In this document: positions 38,414-47,323 of the stretch, one piece after another
How the letters are laid out: each line of letters begins with the position of its first letter
Position numbering within the stretch: the stretch's first letter is position 1
NCBI RefSeq assembly: GCF_005484805.1
Contig: NZ_CP039432.1
Span: forward strand, 1,736,001 to 1,800,000
Length of the DNA: 64,000 nucleotides
Direction of reading: 5' to 3'
DNA from: Rhodococcus sp. SGAir0479
GTDB taxonomy: Bacteria; Actinomycetota; Actinomycetes; Mycobacteriales; Mycobacteriaceae
Notes under the pieces: model-generated
What the model saw: only the letters and a program-made list of their open reading frames with translations
Told to the model about the DNA's origin: nothing
The model's database searches: none
Translations under genes and position numbers: made by a program

Positions 38414-39031
38414 TCAGCCGGTCTTGCGGTCGCCGCGGTTCTTGCGACGCGAGGCCAGCTCGTCCTCGGGCCGCTCGGTGATCTCGCCGCCGTCGGCCCG
38501 CTCGGCCGGGAAGTCGGCGATGGTCCCGGTGAGTTCGCGCATCGCGCCGCTCACCGCGATCCCGAACACGCCCTGGCCACCCTGCAGCAGGTCGACGACC
38601 TCTTCCGCGGAGGTGCACTCGTAGACGGTGGTGCCGTCGGAGAAGAGGGTGATCCGGGCCAGGTCCCGCACTCCCCGACTGCGCAGGTGATCGACGGCCA
38701 CCCGGATGTTCTGCAGCGAGATGCCGGTGTCGAGCAGACGCTTGACGATCTTGAGGACCAGGATGTCCTTGAAGGAGTACAGGCGCTGGCTGCCCGATCC
38801 GGCCGCGCCGCGGATCGACGGGACCACCAGGTCGGTGCGCGCCCAGTAGTCGAGCTGGCGGTACGTGATGCCCGCGATCTGGCACGCGCTCGGCACCCGG
38901 TATCCGACGAGTTCGTCCGGTACGGAGTCGTCAGGGAACAAGCCGGGCTGCACGTCCTCGTCGGCGATCGACGCCGCACCGGCCGCGTCGCCGGCACGGT
39001 TCCACTGGTGTTCCTGCGGCCGATCTCCCAC
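38414..39031 (-). CDS. MerR-family regulator (Rv1830 type)
   Basis: 205 residues, almost collinear with M. tuberculosis Rv1830, reported as a growth/antibiotic-recovery regulator (ResR/McdR). The MerR wHTH is at about 45-115 (ACQIAGITYRQLDYWARTDL, then GSGSQRLYSFKDILVLKIVK). The C-terminal part (GQGVFGIAVSGAMRELTGTI) has no metal-binding cysteines, so the effector is not a metal. Ends with a basic tail. Located between BFN and gcvP on the same strand, with its own upstream gap containing a palindromic site. Confidence 0.9.
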   Translation of the reverse strand: MGDRPQEHQWNRAGDAAGAASIADEDVQPGLFPDDSVPDELVGYRVPSACQIAGITYRQLDYWARTDLVVPSIRGAAGSGSQRLYSFKDILVLKIVKRLLDTGISLQNIRVAVDHLRSRGVRDLARITLFSDGTTVYECTSAEEVVDLLQGGQGVFGIAVSGAMRELTGTIADFPAERADGGEITERPEDELASRRKNRGDRKTG

Positions 39032-39242
39032 GGACTACTCCCTCTCGCGTGTTCGGCGGCAAACGGCGGACGGGAAGTTCGTCGACTCCCCCGGGTCCTG
39101 CTGGTTGCACGCTCGTGACATCGAGTAAACCCGAACGGTGGATCCACTCAGAGTACGCCCTGCACACTCCGCGTGGCGGGCGTTCACGAGCCAGACGCTA
39201 TGGGCCCGTGACGGCGGGGTCAACGCGACACACCGCAAAACT

Positions 39243-39259
39243 CTCAACCTCGAGTTGAG
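39243..39259. promoter_or_regulatory. Candidate MerR operator (palindrome)
   Basis: CTCAAC at 39243-39248 and GTTGAG at 39254-39259 are exact reverse complements with spacer CTCGA. It lies just past the BFN stop and ~210 bases before the MerR gene, between the two MerR genes of the cluster. The binder is not known. Confidence 0.4.
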
Positions 39260-39267
39260 GGTAAGAC

Positions 39268-39741
39268 TCAGCCGTCGGTCGCCTTGAAGTCGTCCGGCGA
39301 CACCGACTCGAGGAACTCCTTGAATTTCTCGACCTCGTCCTCGCGCTCGTCCGGCAGGACCAGTCCGGCCTCCTCGAGGACGGCCTCCTCGACGAAGATC
39401 GGCACCCCGATGCGCAACGCGATCGCGACGGAGTCCGACGGCCGCGCGGACACCCGCACGTCCCCCTCGAACACCAGGTCGGCGTAGAACGTCCCCGCCT
39501 GCAGGTCCACGATCCGGACCTCCAGGAGGTTGTGCCCGAACGCGTCGAGCAGGTCCTTGATGAGGTCGTGCGTCAGAGGGCGGGCCGGCTCGACGCCCTG
39601 CTGTTCCAACGCGATCGCGGTGGCCTCGGTCTGCCCGATCCAGATCGGCAGATATCGGTCACCACTGCTCTCGCGCAGAAGCAACACCGGCTGGTTCTGC
39701 GGCTGTTCGACACGGATTCCGATCACACGCATCTCACTCAT
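39268..39741 (-). CDS. Bifunctional nuclease (BFN/DUF151) family protein
   Basis: 157 residues from ATG 39741, counterpart of Rv1829. It contains the BFN blocks QPVLLLRESSGDRYLPIWIG, EATAIALEQQGV, ARPLTHDLIKDLLDAFG and RPSDSVAIALRIGVPIFVEE. Plant BFN1 homologues have nuclease activity; the bacterial role is unproven. Located between the two MerR genes in the same order as in M. tuberculosis. Confidence 0.92.
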   Translation of the reverse strand: MSEMRVIGIRVEQPQNQPVLLLRESSGDRYLPIWIGQTEATAIALEQQGVEPARPLTHDLIKDLLDAFGHNLLEVRIVDLQAGTFYADLVFEGDVRVSARPSDSVAIALRIGVPIFVEEAVLEEAGLVLPDEREDEVEKFKEFLESVSPDDFKATDG

Positions 39742-39839
39742 CGCGTCCTCCACCTCGTACCGGTGACCGGGTCCACCTCGGACGGCGAACGAGCCCCGTT
39801 TGACGTACTCCCCGATTCTATTCGTTCCCGCTCCGGCCG

Positions 39840-40577
39840 TCAGCGATCGAGCGCTCCTCGCACCGCGGCCTTCACGAGTGACGTGTGGAGGGTGAGCGAC
39901 AGAGCAGCCAGTTCGCGCACCATCTCCTCCGCCCGGTCGCGCGCGCCCGCGTCCCGGCCCTTCGCGACCGGACCGGCGATCTGGGCGACGAGGGCGGCCT
40001 CGCGGTCCGCGGCGAGCTTGAACGCGCGCAGATGGCGAACCTCGAGTCCGAACTCGGACATCGCCCGGGCCGTCCGCGCGAGCGTGACGGCCTCCTCGTC
40101 GAAGAACCCGGCGGCACCCGGAACGATGAGGCCGCTGCGCAACAGTTCGGTCAGGAAGCGGTCGTCGATGCCGGCGCGTTCGATCAGATCGTCGCGGCTG
40201 ATCCGCACCTCACTATCGGACCGGAACTCCTCCGGGGACACCTCGCCCGGCGCCACGGCCAGAACACGCGGCCGGCGCGGCAGCGAATCGACCGCCCCGA
40301 CCGTGGCCGCACCTTTGTCGATGGCCTCGAGCTGCTCCTTGATCACCTTCAACGGCAGATACTGGTCCCGCTGGGCGGTGAGCACGTAGCGCAGCCGCTC
40401 GACGTCGGCGATGGAGAACCGCCGGTACCCGGACGGCGTTCGTTCCGGGCTGATCAGTCCCTCGGCCTCGAGAAACCTGATCTTGGAGATCGTCACGTCC
40501 GGGAAGTCGGGACGGAGTCTGTCGAGCACCGTCCCGATGGACATGCCCGCAGTGGCCTCCTGCCGAACAGCGGTCAT
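39840..40577 (-). CDS. ftsR: MerR-family regulator FtsR (Rv1828 type)
   Basis: 245 residues. The N-terminal wHTH (MSIGTVLDRLRPDFPDVTIS, then FLEAEGLISPERTPSGYRRF) closely follows Rv1828 and its Corynebacterium homologue FtsR, an activator of ftsZ. The C-terminal half is a helical effector or dimer region without metal cysteines. Its start overlaps the GarA stop (ATGA), so the two are translated together. Confidence 0.9.
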   Translation of the reverse strand: MTAVRQEATAGMSIGTVLDRLRPDFPDVTISKIRFLEAEGLISPERTPSGYRRFSIADVERLRYVLTAQRDQYLPLKVIKEQLEAIDKGAATVGAVDSLPRRPRVLAVAPGEVSPEEFRSDSEVRISRDDLIERAGIDDRFLTELLRSGLIVPGAAGFFDEEAVTLARTARAMSEFGLEVRHLRAFKLAADREAALVAQIAGPVAKGRDAGARDRAEEMVRELAALSLTLHTSLVKAAVRGALDR

Positions 40578-41071
40578 TGGTTGCCCGCACCAGCCGCGGA
40601 CTCACCGATCTGCGAACCACCGGCATTGCCCCGCGGGCCGGTCAGGAAGACCAGGCGGAACTTACCGATCTGCACCTCGTCGCCGTTGGCGAGCACCGCG
40701 GAATCGACGGGCTCCCGGTTGACGTACGTGCCGTTGAGGCTGCCCACGTCGACGACCTGGAACTCGTCGTCGTCCTGCCGGAACTCGGCGTGCCGGCGAC
40801 TGACCGTGACGTCGTCCAGGAAGATGTCGCTGTCGGGGTGACGCCCAGCCGATGTCGTCGGCTGATCCAGCAGGAAACGCGAGCCCGCGTTGGGCCCCCG
40901 CTTCACGACGAGCAACGCGGAACCGGCGGGAAGACCCTCGACCCCGGAGACGGGAGCCTCGGCCGTCTGCGCCGACGCACTGTCCATCTCGTTGAGAAAA
41001 TCCGCACGGAAAACCGATGTGGTCTCGGCCGGTGTTTCTCCGTAAACCGCGTCGTTGCCGTTCTCGCTCAC
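40574..41071 (-). CDS. garA: FHA-domain metabolic switch protein GarA
   Basis: 165 residues, counterpart of Rv1827/OdhI. The N-terminus carries the phospho-acceptor motif ETTSVFR (Thr17/Thr18), the target of PknB/PknG-type kinases. The FHA domain (~75-145) has GRHPDSDIFLDDVTVSRRH and DVGSLNGTYVNREP. Unphosphorylated protein inhibits 2-oxoglutarate dehydrogenase and glutamate dehydrogenase and activates glutamate synthase; phosphorylation makes it bind itself and switch off. Next to ftsR and gcvH in the conserved order. Confidence 0.95.
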   Translation of the reverse strand: MSENGNDAVYGETPAETTSVFRADFLNEMDSASAQTAEAPVSGVEGLPAGSALLVVKRGPNAGSRFLLDQPTTSAGRHPDSDIFLDDVTVSRRHAEFRQDDDEFQVVDVGSLNGTYVNREPVDSAVLANGDEVQIGKFRLVFLTGPRGNAGGSQIGESAAGAGNQ

Positions 41072-41295
41072 CGTTTCTCCTCCTCTGTCCGACTACCCGG
41101 GAAACCTCTCGGCGCGCTCCCGGGGTCACGCGGTACAACTCGGCCCAGACCAGTCTCGGCCACGATCACATTGCGATGCGGATCTGCACACCGGCACGGC
41201 ACTGCGTTCACCTCGACCGTACCCTGAGAGTGCCGGTGCGTGTAGGTGGACAGGCCGTCCCGAGACCCGCGAAATCCGGGGGCTTCGTCCCGAAA

Positions 41296-41700
41296 TCAGC
41301 TTTCGGAAACCTCGCGGTACGCGTCGGCGTCCAGCGTGCCGGCGATCGCCTCGTCGAGCGCGGCCTCGCTCTCGACCTCGAGCTCGACCAGCCAGCCGCC
41401 GTCGTAGGGCGCGCTGTTCACCAGTTCCGGGCTGCCGTCCAGCTCCGCGTTCACGTTCACGACCTTCGCGGTGAGCGGGGCGTAGATGTCGGAGACGCTC
41501 TTGGTCGACTCGACCTCGCCCAGCGACTCACCGGCGGTGACCGCCTCGCCCTCGGCCGGGAGCTGCACGAACACGACGTCGCCGAGCTGCGACTGCGCGA
41601 AGTCCGTGATGCCCACCCGCACCGTCGTCGGACCGGTGCGCCGCACCCATTCGTGCTCTGCTGTGTAGCGCAGATCGGCGGGGGTAGCGAGCTCACTCAC
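41296..41700 (-). CDS. gcvH: Glycine cleavage system H protein
   Basis: 134-residue lipoyl carrier. The lipoylated Lys67 is in [15 protein letters not shown]. It shuttles the aminomethyl group between GcvP and GcvT. It is not next to gcvP or gcvT but six kilobases away in the GarA cluster, as in M. tuberculosis (Rv1826). The lipoate ligase at 24 kb could modify it. 224 bases separate it from garA. Confidence 0.95.
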   Translation of the reverse strand: MSELATPADLRYTAEHEWVRRTGPTTVRVGITDFAQSQLGDVVFVQLPAEGEAVTAGESLGEVESTKSVSDIYAPLTAKVVNVNAELDGSPELVNSAPYDGGWLVELEVESEAALDEAIAGTLDADAYREVSES

Positions 41701-41745
41701 GGTGGCGTCCTTTCCGGGACCGATCCGGCGGGCGGATCGGGAAGA

Positions 41746-42525
41746 TCAGTTTCCGGGTCGAGCGTATTGGCGCGGTTCGATTTCCCGCAAGGCGGCCACG
41801 GTGACCTGCGAGGACTGCTCGATCCGCAGCTGTCCGCCGGCGCGGGCGACGGTGTCGACCACGCCGCCGGGGATGTTCAGGGCGGCGGCCAGGGTCGGCG
41901 GATCGCCGATCGCCACCACCTCGAACGGGGCGGTGATCTTGCGCCCGTCGATCGTGACGTCGCCCCCGCCGCCGCTCACCCAGGAGTTCACGCCGATCCG
42001 GATCGCGACGCCGTCCGCGTCGTCGATCTCGATCGCCTCGGCCCCGGCGGCGCGCAGTTCCTGGACGAGGTCGAGCAGCACCTCCGACCCCACCGATTTG
42101 CCGGGGTCCGCGATCGAGAGTGTCACTCCGGGACCGGTGGCGGCCACGGTGCCCACCTGGATCGACAGCGCCGCCAGGCGCGACTTCGCCTCGTCGAGCG
42201 CGGCGGTCGAACTGCCGCCGCCGGCCTCGAGCCGGGACAGCGTCTGTTCGAGGCCCGCGATCTCCTGCCGCAGCGCCGCTTCGCGCTGGTTGAGGTTGCC
42301 CAGCACCGCGAGCAGGTCCGCCGGTCGCGCCGAGTCCAGGTTGTCCCCCGAACCGGTGCTGGACACCTGGGTCGCGATGGCCACCCCGAGCGCCACCATG
42401 AGCAGGACGGCCAGGAGCCCGAACCCGAACCGGCGCCGGGTGCGGGTGGACGGGGGTGTCGGCATCTCGTGCCGGCCGTCGCTGCGGGGCCCGGCCGTGC
42501 CCTCGGGCCGCTCCTCGCTCGCCAT
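41746..42525 (-). CDS. DUF881 membrane protein (Rv1825 type)
   Basis: 259 residues: polar N-terminus, one transmembrane helix (~33-53, FGFGLLAVLLMVALGVAIA), a coiled coil (~70-115, NLNQREAALRQEIAGLEQTL) and a periplasmic DUF881 domain (~120-245) with GPGVTLSI and GAEAIEIDD. DUF881 proteins are linked to division and sporulation loci in Gram-positive bacteria; role unproven. Overlap-free, five bases from the next gene. Confidence 0.88.
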   Translation of the reverse strand: MASEERPEGTAGPRSDGRHEMPTPPSTRTRRRFGFGLLAVLLMVALGVAIATQVSSTGSGDNLDSARPADLLAVLGNLNQREAALRQEIAGLEQTLSRLEAGGGSSTAALDEAKSRLAALSIQVGTVAATGPGVTLSIADPGKSVGSEVLLDLVQELRAAGAEAIEIDDADGVAIRIGVNSWVSGGGGDVTIDGRKITAPFEVVAIGDPPTLAAALNIPGGVVDTVARAGGQLRIEQSSQVTVAALREIEPRQYARPGN

Positions 42526-42530
42526 CCGCG

Positions 42531-42926
42531 TCAGGCCCCGAACAGCCGACGACGCAGGGCCGCGGCGTTGCCGAAGATGCGGATGCCGAGCACGACGATG
42601 ATCGCGGTCGACAGCTGAGTGCCGACCCCGAGCTGGTCACCGAGCCACACGATGAGCGCCGCGACGAGCACGTTGAACACGAACGAGACCACGAACACCT
42701 TGGAATCGAAGATCTCGTCGAGATAGGCGCGCAGCCCGCCGAACACCGCATCGAGGGCCGCCACCACCGCGATCGGCAGATACGGCTGGACGGCGTCGGG
42801 CACGCGCGGGCTGAACACCACGCCGATCACGATGCCGACGACGAGAGCGAGCACCCCGTAGAGGGCGTATCCACCCCGCGGTGCGCGGCCTGTCCTGGTC
42901 GGCTGCTCCGATTTCGCCGTATTCAC
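42531..42926 (-). CDS. Small basic family membrane protein (DUF1290, Rv1824)
   Basis: 131 residues with three or four transmembrane helices (ALYGVLALVVGIVIGVVF; LPIAVVAALDAVFGGLRAYL; KVFVVSFVFNVLVAALIVWL; STAIIVVLGIRIFGN). The GTG start overlaps the stop of the preceding DUF881 gene (GTGA). The sbp/DUF881 pairing is widespread in Gram-positive bacteria near division genes; function unknown. Confidence 0.9.
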   Translation of the reverse strand: MNTAKSEQPTRTGRAPRGGYALYGVLALVVGIVIGVVFSPRVPDAVQPYLPIAVVAALDAVFGGLRAYLDEIFDSKVFVVSFVFNVLVAALIVWLGDQLGVGTQLSTAIIVVLGIRIFGNAAALRRRLFGA

Positions 42927-43789
42927 GGTGCCCCCGTTTCCTGTGCAAACCTGGTTTCCCGACCCGTGGCAGCGGGCAGCTGCAAGTCTCCGGAGTCGGC
43001 GATGGTGAAGCCCACGCCGTACAGATCTCGCACCGCCGCCATCCGCAGGTAGGCGTCGCTGACGACGAAAGCGGTCTGCAGTTTCGCCTGCGAACCGATC
43101 GCGGACACGCGGTACGGCGACGGCACGGGCTGGTTGTCGACGAGCATCGCCCCGCCGGCCTGACGGATGGTCACGTCGGGTCCCACCCGGACGTCTCCGA
43201 CCGCGACCGCCTCCGCGCCGCTGGCCCACATCGCGTTGACGACGGATTGCAGATCGCGGTCGAGCACGCCGGCCTGCGGCGATCCGCCCACCCGCTGCGA
43301 CGAGTCCGACAGGTCCGGACGCGCCGCGGGGTCGGTGAGCGTCACGACCAGGCCCGGGCCGTGGACCGGTTCCACCGCGGCCGCCGCCTCGAGTTCGCGC
43401 AGGCGACCGAGCACCTCGGCACCCTCCGCGTCACCGGCCAGGACACGGGCCCGCAGATCCTCGACGCGGGCGGCGAGCTCGTCGCGGCCGGCGGCGAGAG
43501 TACGTCCCTGATCCTCGGCGGAGCGGACCTTGGCGAGCATCTCGGTGCGGGTCCGGTCGACGTCGGTGGCCGACGACGACGCCTGCGCGTAGGCGGTGCC
43601 GAACACGATCCCGACGAGCGCCGCACCGACCGCGATCCATGCACCCGCACCGATGCGGGTGGGCTTCGCGTGGCCCAGTTCCCGGTCCTCGGCCGCGCCC
43701 GCGTACCCGGGATCGAGGTGATCGTTCATGAGCGATCGGAGCAGCGACGGAACCGGGTTCCGCCGCACCTGCCGCGGGCCGCCCGTCAC
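42923..43789 (-). CDS. DUF881 membrane protein (Rv1823 type)
   Basis: 288 residues: one transmembrane helix (~48-68, AGAWIAVGAALVGIVFGTAY), a coiled coil (~75-130) and the DUF881 domain (~135-285) with VHGPGLVVTLTDP and GAEAVAVGDVRVG. GTG start overlapping the pgsA stop by four bases. Second DUF881 of the trio around the DUF1290 protein; likely forms a membrane complex with it. Confidence 0.88.
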   Translation of the reverse strand: MTGGPRQVRRNPVPSLLRSLMNDHLDPGYAGAAEDRELGHAKPTRIGAGAWIAVGAALVGIVFGTAYAQASSSATDVDRTRTEMLAKVRSAEDQGRTLAAGRDELAARVEDLRARVLAGDAEGAEVLGRLRELEAAAAVEPVHGPGLVVTLTDPAARPDLSDSSQRVGGSPQAGVLDRDLQSVVNAMWASGAEAVAVGDVRVGPDVTIRQAGGAMLVDNQPVPSPYRVSAIGSQAKLQTAFVVSDAYLRMAAVRDLYGVGFTIADSGDLQLPAATGRETRFAQETGAP

Positions 43790-44409
43790 GGGCCGCTCCG
43801 CGCGACGGTCGCCGGCACGCCGCGCGCCACCCCGACCGCCTTGGCGATGTAGAGGCCCCCGGTCCACACGTACAGCGCCGTGCCCCACACCAGCAGCGCG
43901 TAGCCCCACGCGTGGGCGACGGAGGCGACGCCCCAGTCGCCCTGCGCCGCCAGCACCAACGGCAGCGCGAACATCAGCGCGAACGTCGCGGCCTTCCCGA
44001 GGTAGATGACCTCGGGCGGCGGGAGCCCGCGCCGCCGGTAGACGGGCAGCGTCAGCGCGAGGACGAGGTCGCGGCCGATGAGGATCGCCGCGACCCACCA
44101 CGGGATGATGTCCCGCAACACGAACGCGACGAGCGTCGTGATCACGTAGAGGCGGTCGACCAGCGGGTCCAGCAGGGCACCGAGTCGCGACGTCTGGTCG
44201 AGCAGGCGCGCGAGCTTGCCGTCCGCCCAGTCCGTGAACCCGCTGAGCATCAGGATTGCCAGCGCCCACCCGTCGGCGTGCGGGCCCAGCAGCAGGTACA
44301 GGAACAGCGGTACGCCGGCCAGCCGGACGACGCTGAGCAGATTGGGGACGGTGAGGATGCGGTCGTCGCCCGCTACGACATCGGGCTGTTGCTGTCCCAC
44401 CGCGTCCAC
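43786..44409 (-). CDS. pgsA: CDP-alcohol phosphatidyltransferase (PgsA2 type)
   Basis: 207 residues from GTG 44409 (GAGAGGA six bases upstream). Integral membrane enzyme with the full CAPT motif D-x2-DG-x2-AR-x8-G-x3-D-x3-D, seen as DWADGKLARLLDQTSRLGAL plus LDPLVD. About six helices. Counterpart of Rv1822, one of several such enzymes in the group, probably making phosphatidylglycerophosphate or cardiolipin; exact alcohol acceptor uncertain. First gene of the four-gene membrane operon. Confidence 0.85.
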   Translation of the reverse strand: MDAVGQQQPDVVAGDDRILTVPNLLSVVRLAGVPLFLYLLLGPHADGWALAILMLSGFTDWADGKLARLLDQTSRLGALLDPLVDRLYVITTLVAFVLRDIIPWWVAAILIGRDLVLALTLPVYRRRGLPPPEVIYLGKAATFALMFALPLVLAAQGDWGVASVAHAWGYALLVWGTALYVWTGGLYIAKAVGVARGVPATVARSGP

Positions 44410-44472
44410 CGACAATCCTCTCGGGTCCCGTCCGTTTCGTCGGTGCCAGCTTTCCACACGCGGGGTGGCATT

Positions 44473-45516
44473 TCAGGAACCGACCACGCTCCGGGGCACG
44501 CGCGCGATCGCGCCGGCGCTCAGGCTGCCGAGATACAGCCAGTCGGACGTCTCACGCACGCCGGTCACCGGCGCGTAGCTGCCCTTCCCACCGCGCAGAC
44601 TGTGCACGACCCGGCCGTCCCGGTCGAGGCCGAGGACCCAGGCGCGACGAATCGGATCGGGTTGGACGAAGTCCGGGAGGTTGGCCGTGAGCACCCGCAG
44701 GTCCGGGTACGGCGCCACCCGGTCCAGCAACGCCATGCGCGGACTGTAGAGCGCCACCCAGAAGATGCCGTCGCCGGTCTGCGACGTGACGTTGTCGGGA
44801 ATACCGGGCAGGTTGTCCGCCCACACCGACACCGCGCCGGCGCGCGGTCCGGTCAGCTCCACCCGCCGGATCCGGTACGACCCGGTCTCGGCGACGACGA
44901 CGAACGACTCGTCGACGGCCAGCCCCACGCCGTTGGCGAACTGCAGCCCGTCGGCGAGCAGGTCCATCTCCCCCGTGCGGGGATCGAAACGCAGCAGTCG
45001 GCCGGTACCGCTGTGTTCGAGCAGGTCGAGCCGGTGGTCCTCGAGCGGGAAGCGCGCCGACGAGTCGGTGAAGTAGACGACGCCGTCGCGCCCGACGGCC
45101 GAGTTGTTGCACACCAGCAGCGGCTGCCCCAGCGCGGCGTCGGCGAGCACCTCGACGCGGCCGGTCTCGTCGACGCGCAGGACGCCGCGCCGGCTGTCGC
45201 ACACGAGGAATCGGCCGTCGTCCAGCACCTCGACGCCCAGTGGACGACCACCGGTGTGGGCGAGTTCGGTTGCCCGCCCGTCGGTGTCGAATCGCCACAG
45301 ACGCCCGTCGTCGCCACCCGTGACGACGCGTCCGTCACCGTCGACGGCCACGTCCTCGGGGCCACGGCCGGTGGGCAGTTGCCACAGCTGCGCGTCGTCG
45401 AGCTGCCGGCCCGGTCCGAACAGGCCGGTCTCGGCCGGCGCGGGCGGCGGGTGCCACGCCACCGGCTCGACGCCCGTGCGATCGACGAACCGCAGAACCG
45501 AACGGAGGATGTCCAC
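44473..45516 (-). CDS. SMP-30/strictosidine-synthase-like six-bladed beta-propeller protein
   Basis: 347 residues. Repeated propeller strands such as PEDVAVDGDGRVVTGGDDG, RPLGVEVLDDGRFLVCDSRR and FANGVGLAVDESFVVVAETG. It resembles APMAP/strictosidine-synthase-like and gluconolactonase lactonases; the family usually binds Ca2+ in the propeller channel. No signal peptide, so cytoplasmic. Substrate unknown. Ends 63 bases before pgsA on the same strand. Confidence 0.82.
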   Translation of the reverse strand: MDILRSVLRFVDRTGVEPVAWHPPPAPAETGLFGPGRQLDDAQLWQLPTGRGPEDVAVDGDGRVVTGGDDGRLWRFDTDGRATELAHTGGRPLGVEVLDDGRFLVCDSRRGVLRVDETGRVEVLADAALGQPLLVCNNSAVGRDGVVYFTDSSARFPLEDHRLDLLEHSGTGRLLRFDPRTGEMDLLADGLQFANGVGLAVDESFVVVAETGSYRIRRVELTGPRAGAVSVWADNLPGIPDNVTSQTGDGIFWVALYSPRMALLDRVAPYPDLRVLTANLPDFVQPDPIRRAWVLGLDRDGRVVHSLRGGKGSYAPVTGVRETSDWLYLGSLSAGAIARVPRSVVGS

Positions 45517-45558
45517 GGGGCCGACGCTAGTCCGCCGAGACCGCGCCGACGACCGTTT

Positions 45559-46176
45559 TCACCGCCATGCGAAGCTCGGCTGCGCGAACGCCGCCACCCG
45601 CGTCGCGCGGCCGTGGAGCACCACCTCGCAGAACTGGTGGATCACCGCTCCAGTGGGGGCGTGGATGTGCTCGCCACGGAACGGCCAGCAGGCGACGGCC
45701 TCGGGAGAGCCGGGTAGCGTCGCGTATTCGGTGGGGACGTCGAGTTCGTCGAGCGGCACCGCGTGGACGAGGGCCACCTCGTCGGGGTTGGGGACGAGCG
45801 CGCCGACGGTGTCGTCGCTCCACACGACGAACGGGGTCATGACGTAACCCGAGCGGGTCACGTAGTCGTCGAGCCGCCCGAGCACGTTCTCGGGACCGAC
45901 GGCGACACCGAGTTCTTCGCGCAGTTCCCGCAACGCGGCGTCGCGGGCCGACTCCCCCTCGTCGAGCCGCCCGCCCGGCAGGGCGAACTGACCGGCGTGG
46001 GCCCGCATCGTCGCCGGCCGTCTGGTCAGCGGGAACACCGGCACGTCCCCCTCCCCGCGCATCACGGCGATCACCACGGCCGCGGCCCGGCGGTCCGCGA
46101 GCGGCACGGTGACGGCGTCGAACGCCCGCAACCGCGACTCGATTCGCGCCCGCGTGAGCCCACCCGTCTGCACCAT
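45559..46176 (-). CDS. NUDIX hydrolase, CoA-pyrophosphatase-like
   Basis: 205 residues. Complete Nudix box GGRLDEGESARDAALRELRE followed by EELGV (about 70-92), preceded by PLTRRPATMRAHAGQFALP, a block typical of NudL/CoA pyrophosphatases. AGGAGG is five bases before the ATG. Likely hydrolyses CoA or a related nucleotide diphosphate. Same strand as the propeller gene. Confidence 0.85.
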   Translation of the reverse strand: MVQTGGLTRARIESRLRAFDAVTVPLADRRAAAVVIAVMRGEGDVPVFPLTRRPATMRAHAGQFALPGGRLDEGESARDAALRELREELGVAVGPENVLGRLDDYVTRSGYVMTPFVVWSDDTVGALVPNPDEVALVHAVPLDELDVPTEYATLPGSPEAVACWPFRGEHIHAPTGAVIHQFCEVVLHGRATRVAAFAQPSFAWR

Positions 46177-46302
46177 CTCCGCCTCCTACGCGATCCCCGA
46201 CCGCCGTTCGATCGATCATGCCCCACCGCGCCGGCACGCTCGCTATCGTGGGCTCCCAGCGATGGCGCCACCACGCGCATCCGGTCTCGGGGAGGCGCAC
46301 CC

Positions 46303-46767
46303 GTGAGCTACGACATCCGTGTTCGGGACCTGCCGGCGCGCCCGACCGCGCTGGTCGCCGACGAGGTGTCGGTGGAGGCGATACCCCTGTTCCTCGGCCC
46401 CGCGTTCCGCGCGGTCGCCCGGGTGGTCGAGGCGGCGGACGTCCCGATCACCGGGCCACCGTTCGCGCGGTACCTGCCGATGCCGGGCGGCCGCTGGCAC
46501 GTCGAAGCCGGGTTCTCGCTCGCCCGCCCCATCGACGCGACCGGCACGGTGTTGCCGTCCTGGCTGCCGGGCGGCCCGTGCGCATCGACCGTGCACGTGG
46601 GCGGCTACGACACCGTCGAGTCGGCGTACGTCGCGCTCACCGACTGGATCACCGAAAATGATTGCGTGACAACGGGACAGGCGTGGGAGTGCTACCTCGA
46701 CGACCCGGACGCCGAGCTTCCGCGGACCGAAGTGTTCATGCCGATCTTCCGCCTCGCCGCGAACTGA
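46303..46767 (+). CDS. GyrI-like effector-binding domain protein
   Basis: 154 residues starting at GTG with GGAGG eight bases upstream. The fold is that of AraC-type effector-binding/GyrI proteins (MSYDIRVRDLPARPTALVAD; RYLPMPGGRWHVEAGFSLA; the Trp-containing TVHVGGYDTVESAY). Stand-alone members bind hydrophobic small molecules or, for GyrI, DNA gyrase. Ligand unknown. Divergent from the NUDIX gene. Confidence 0.8.
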   Translation: MSYDIRVRDLPARPTALVADEVSVEAIPLFLGPAFRAVARVVEAADVPITGPPFARYLPMPGGRWHVEAGFSLARPIDATGTVLPSWLPGGPCASTVHVGGYDTVESAYVALTDWITENDCVTTGQAWECYLDDPDAELPRTEVFMPIFRLAAN

Positions 46768-46825
46768 TCCGAGACCGGCCACCCGAAGACGGCGATGTCG
46801 CCGTGGTAGGGCAAGATTTCCCCTC

Positions 46826-47314
46826 GTGATTCGCTCCGCCCGGCTCGGCCTGCTCACCGCCCTCTCGTTCCCGCTCCTGGCGCTCGTCGGGTGCAGCAGC
46901 ACGCCCACCGACAGCGAACCCGTGGTGATCGCCCGGACGACCCCGAGTCCCGCGACACCGCACCGGACGACCACCGACGCGCCGCGTCCCGCACCGCTCG
47001 CCGCGACCACCGATGCCGACGTCGCCGAGACGCCGATTCCGCTCGCCCCGGGCGACGTGCCGGCCGCGGACGCACGACCCGTCCTCAACAGCGAGGATCT
47101 GCTGTTCCTGTCGTACATCACGGAGTTCACGCTGATGGAGCGTCCGGAGAGCGACCAGATCAGATTCGGTCTGGCACTGTGCAACTCGCTCTACCGCGGT
47201 CAGAGCAAACCCGAACTCATGGCCGCATACGTCGGGGACGACGGCTACACCCGAGCCGAGGTAGCCAACGTCATGACGGCCGCGACCGTCGCGTACTGCC
47301 CCGACTTCGCCTGA
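46826..47314 (+). CDS. Lipoprotein with DUF732-like C-terminus
   Basis: 162 residues from GTG. Signal peptide with lipobox LALVGC (~18-23), a Thr/Pro/Ala-rich linker to ~75, then a helical domain of ~80 residues with FLSYITEFTLMERP, ALCNSLYRG and VAYCPDFA. The paired cysteines and C-terminal A...YCP match DUF732, a mycobacterial secreted family of unknown role. Confidence 0.72.
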   Translation: MIRSARLGLLTALSFPLLALVGCSSTPTDSEPVVIARTTPSPATPHRTTTDAPRPAPLAATTDADVAETPIPLAPGDVPAADARPVLNSEDLLFLSYITEFTLMERPESDQIRFGLALCNSLYRGQSKPELMAAYVGDDGYTRAEVANVMTAATVAYCPDFA

Positions 47315-47323
47315 TCGGCCGCC

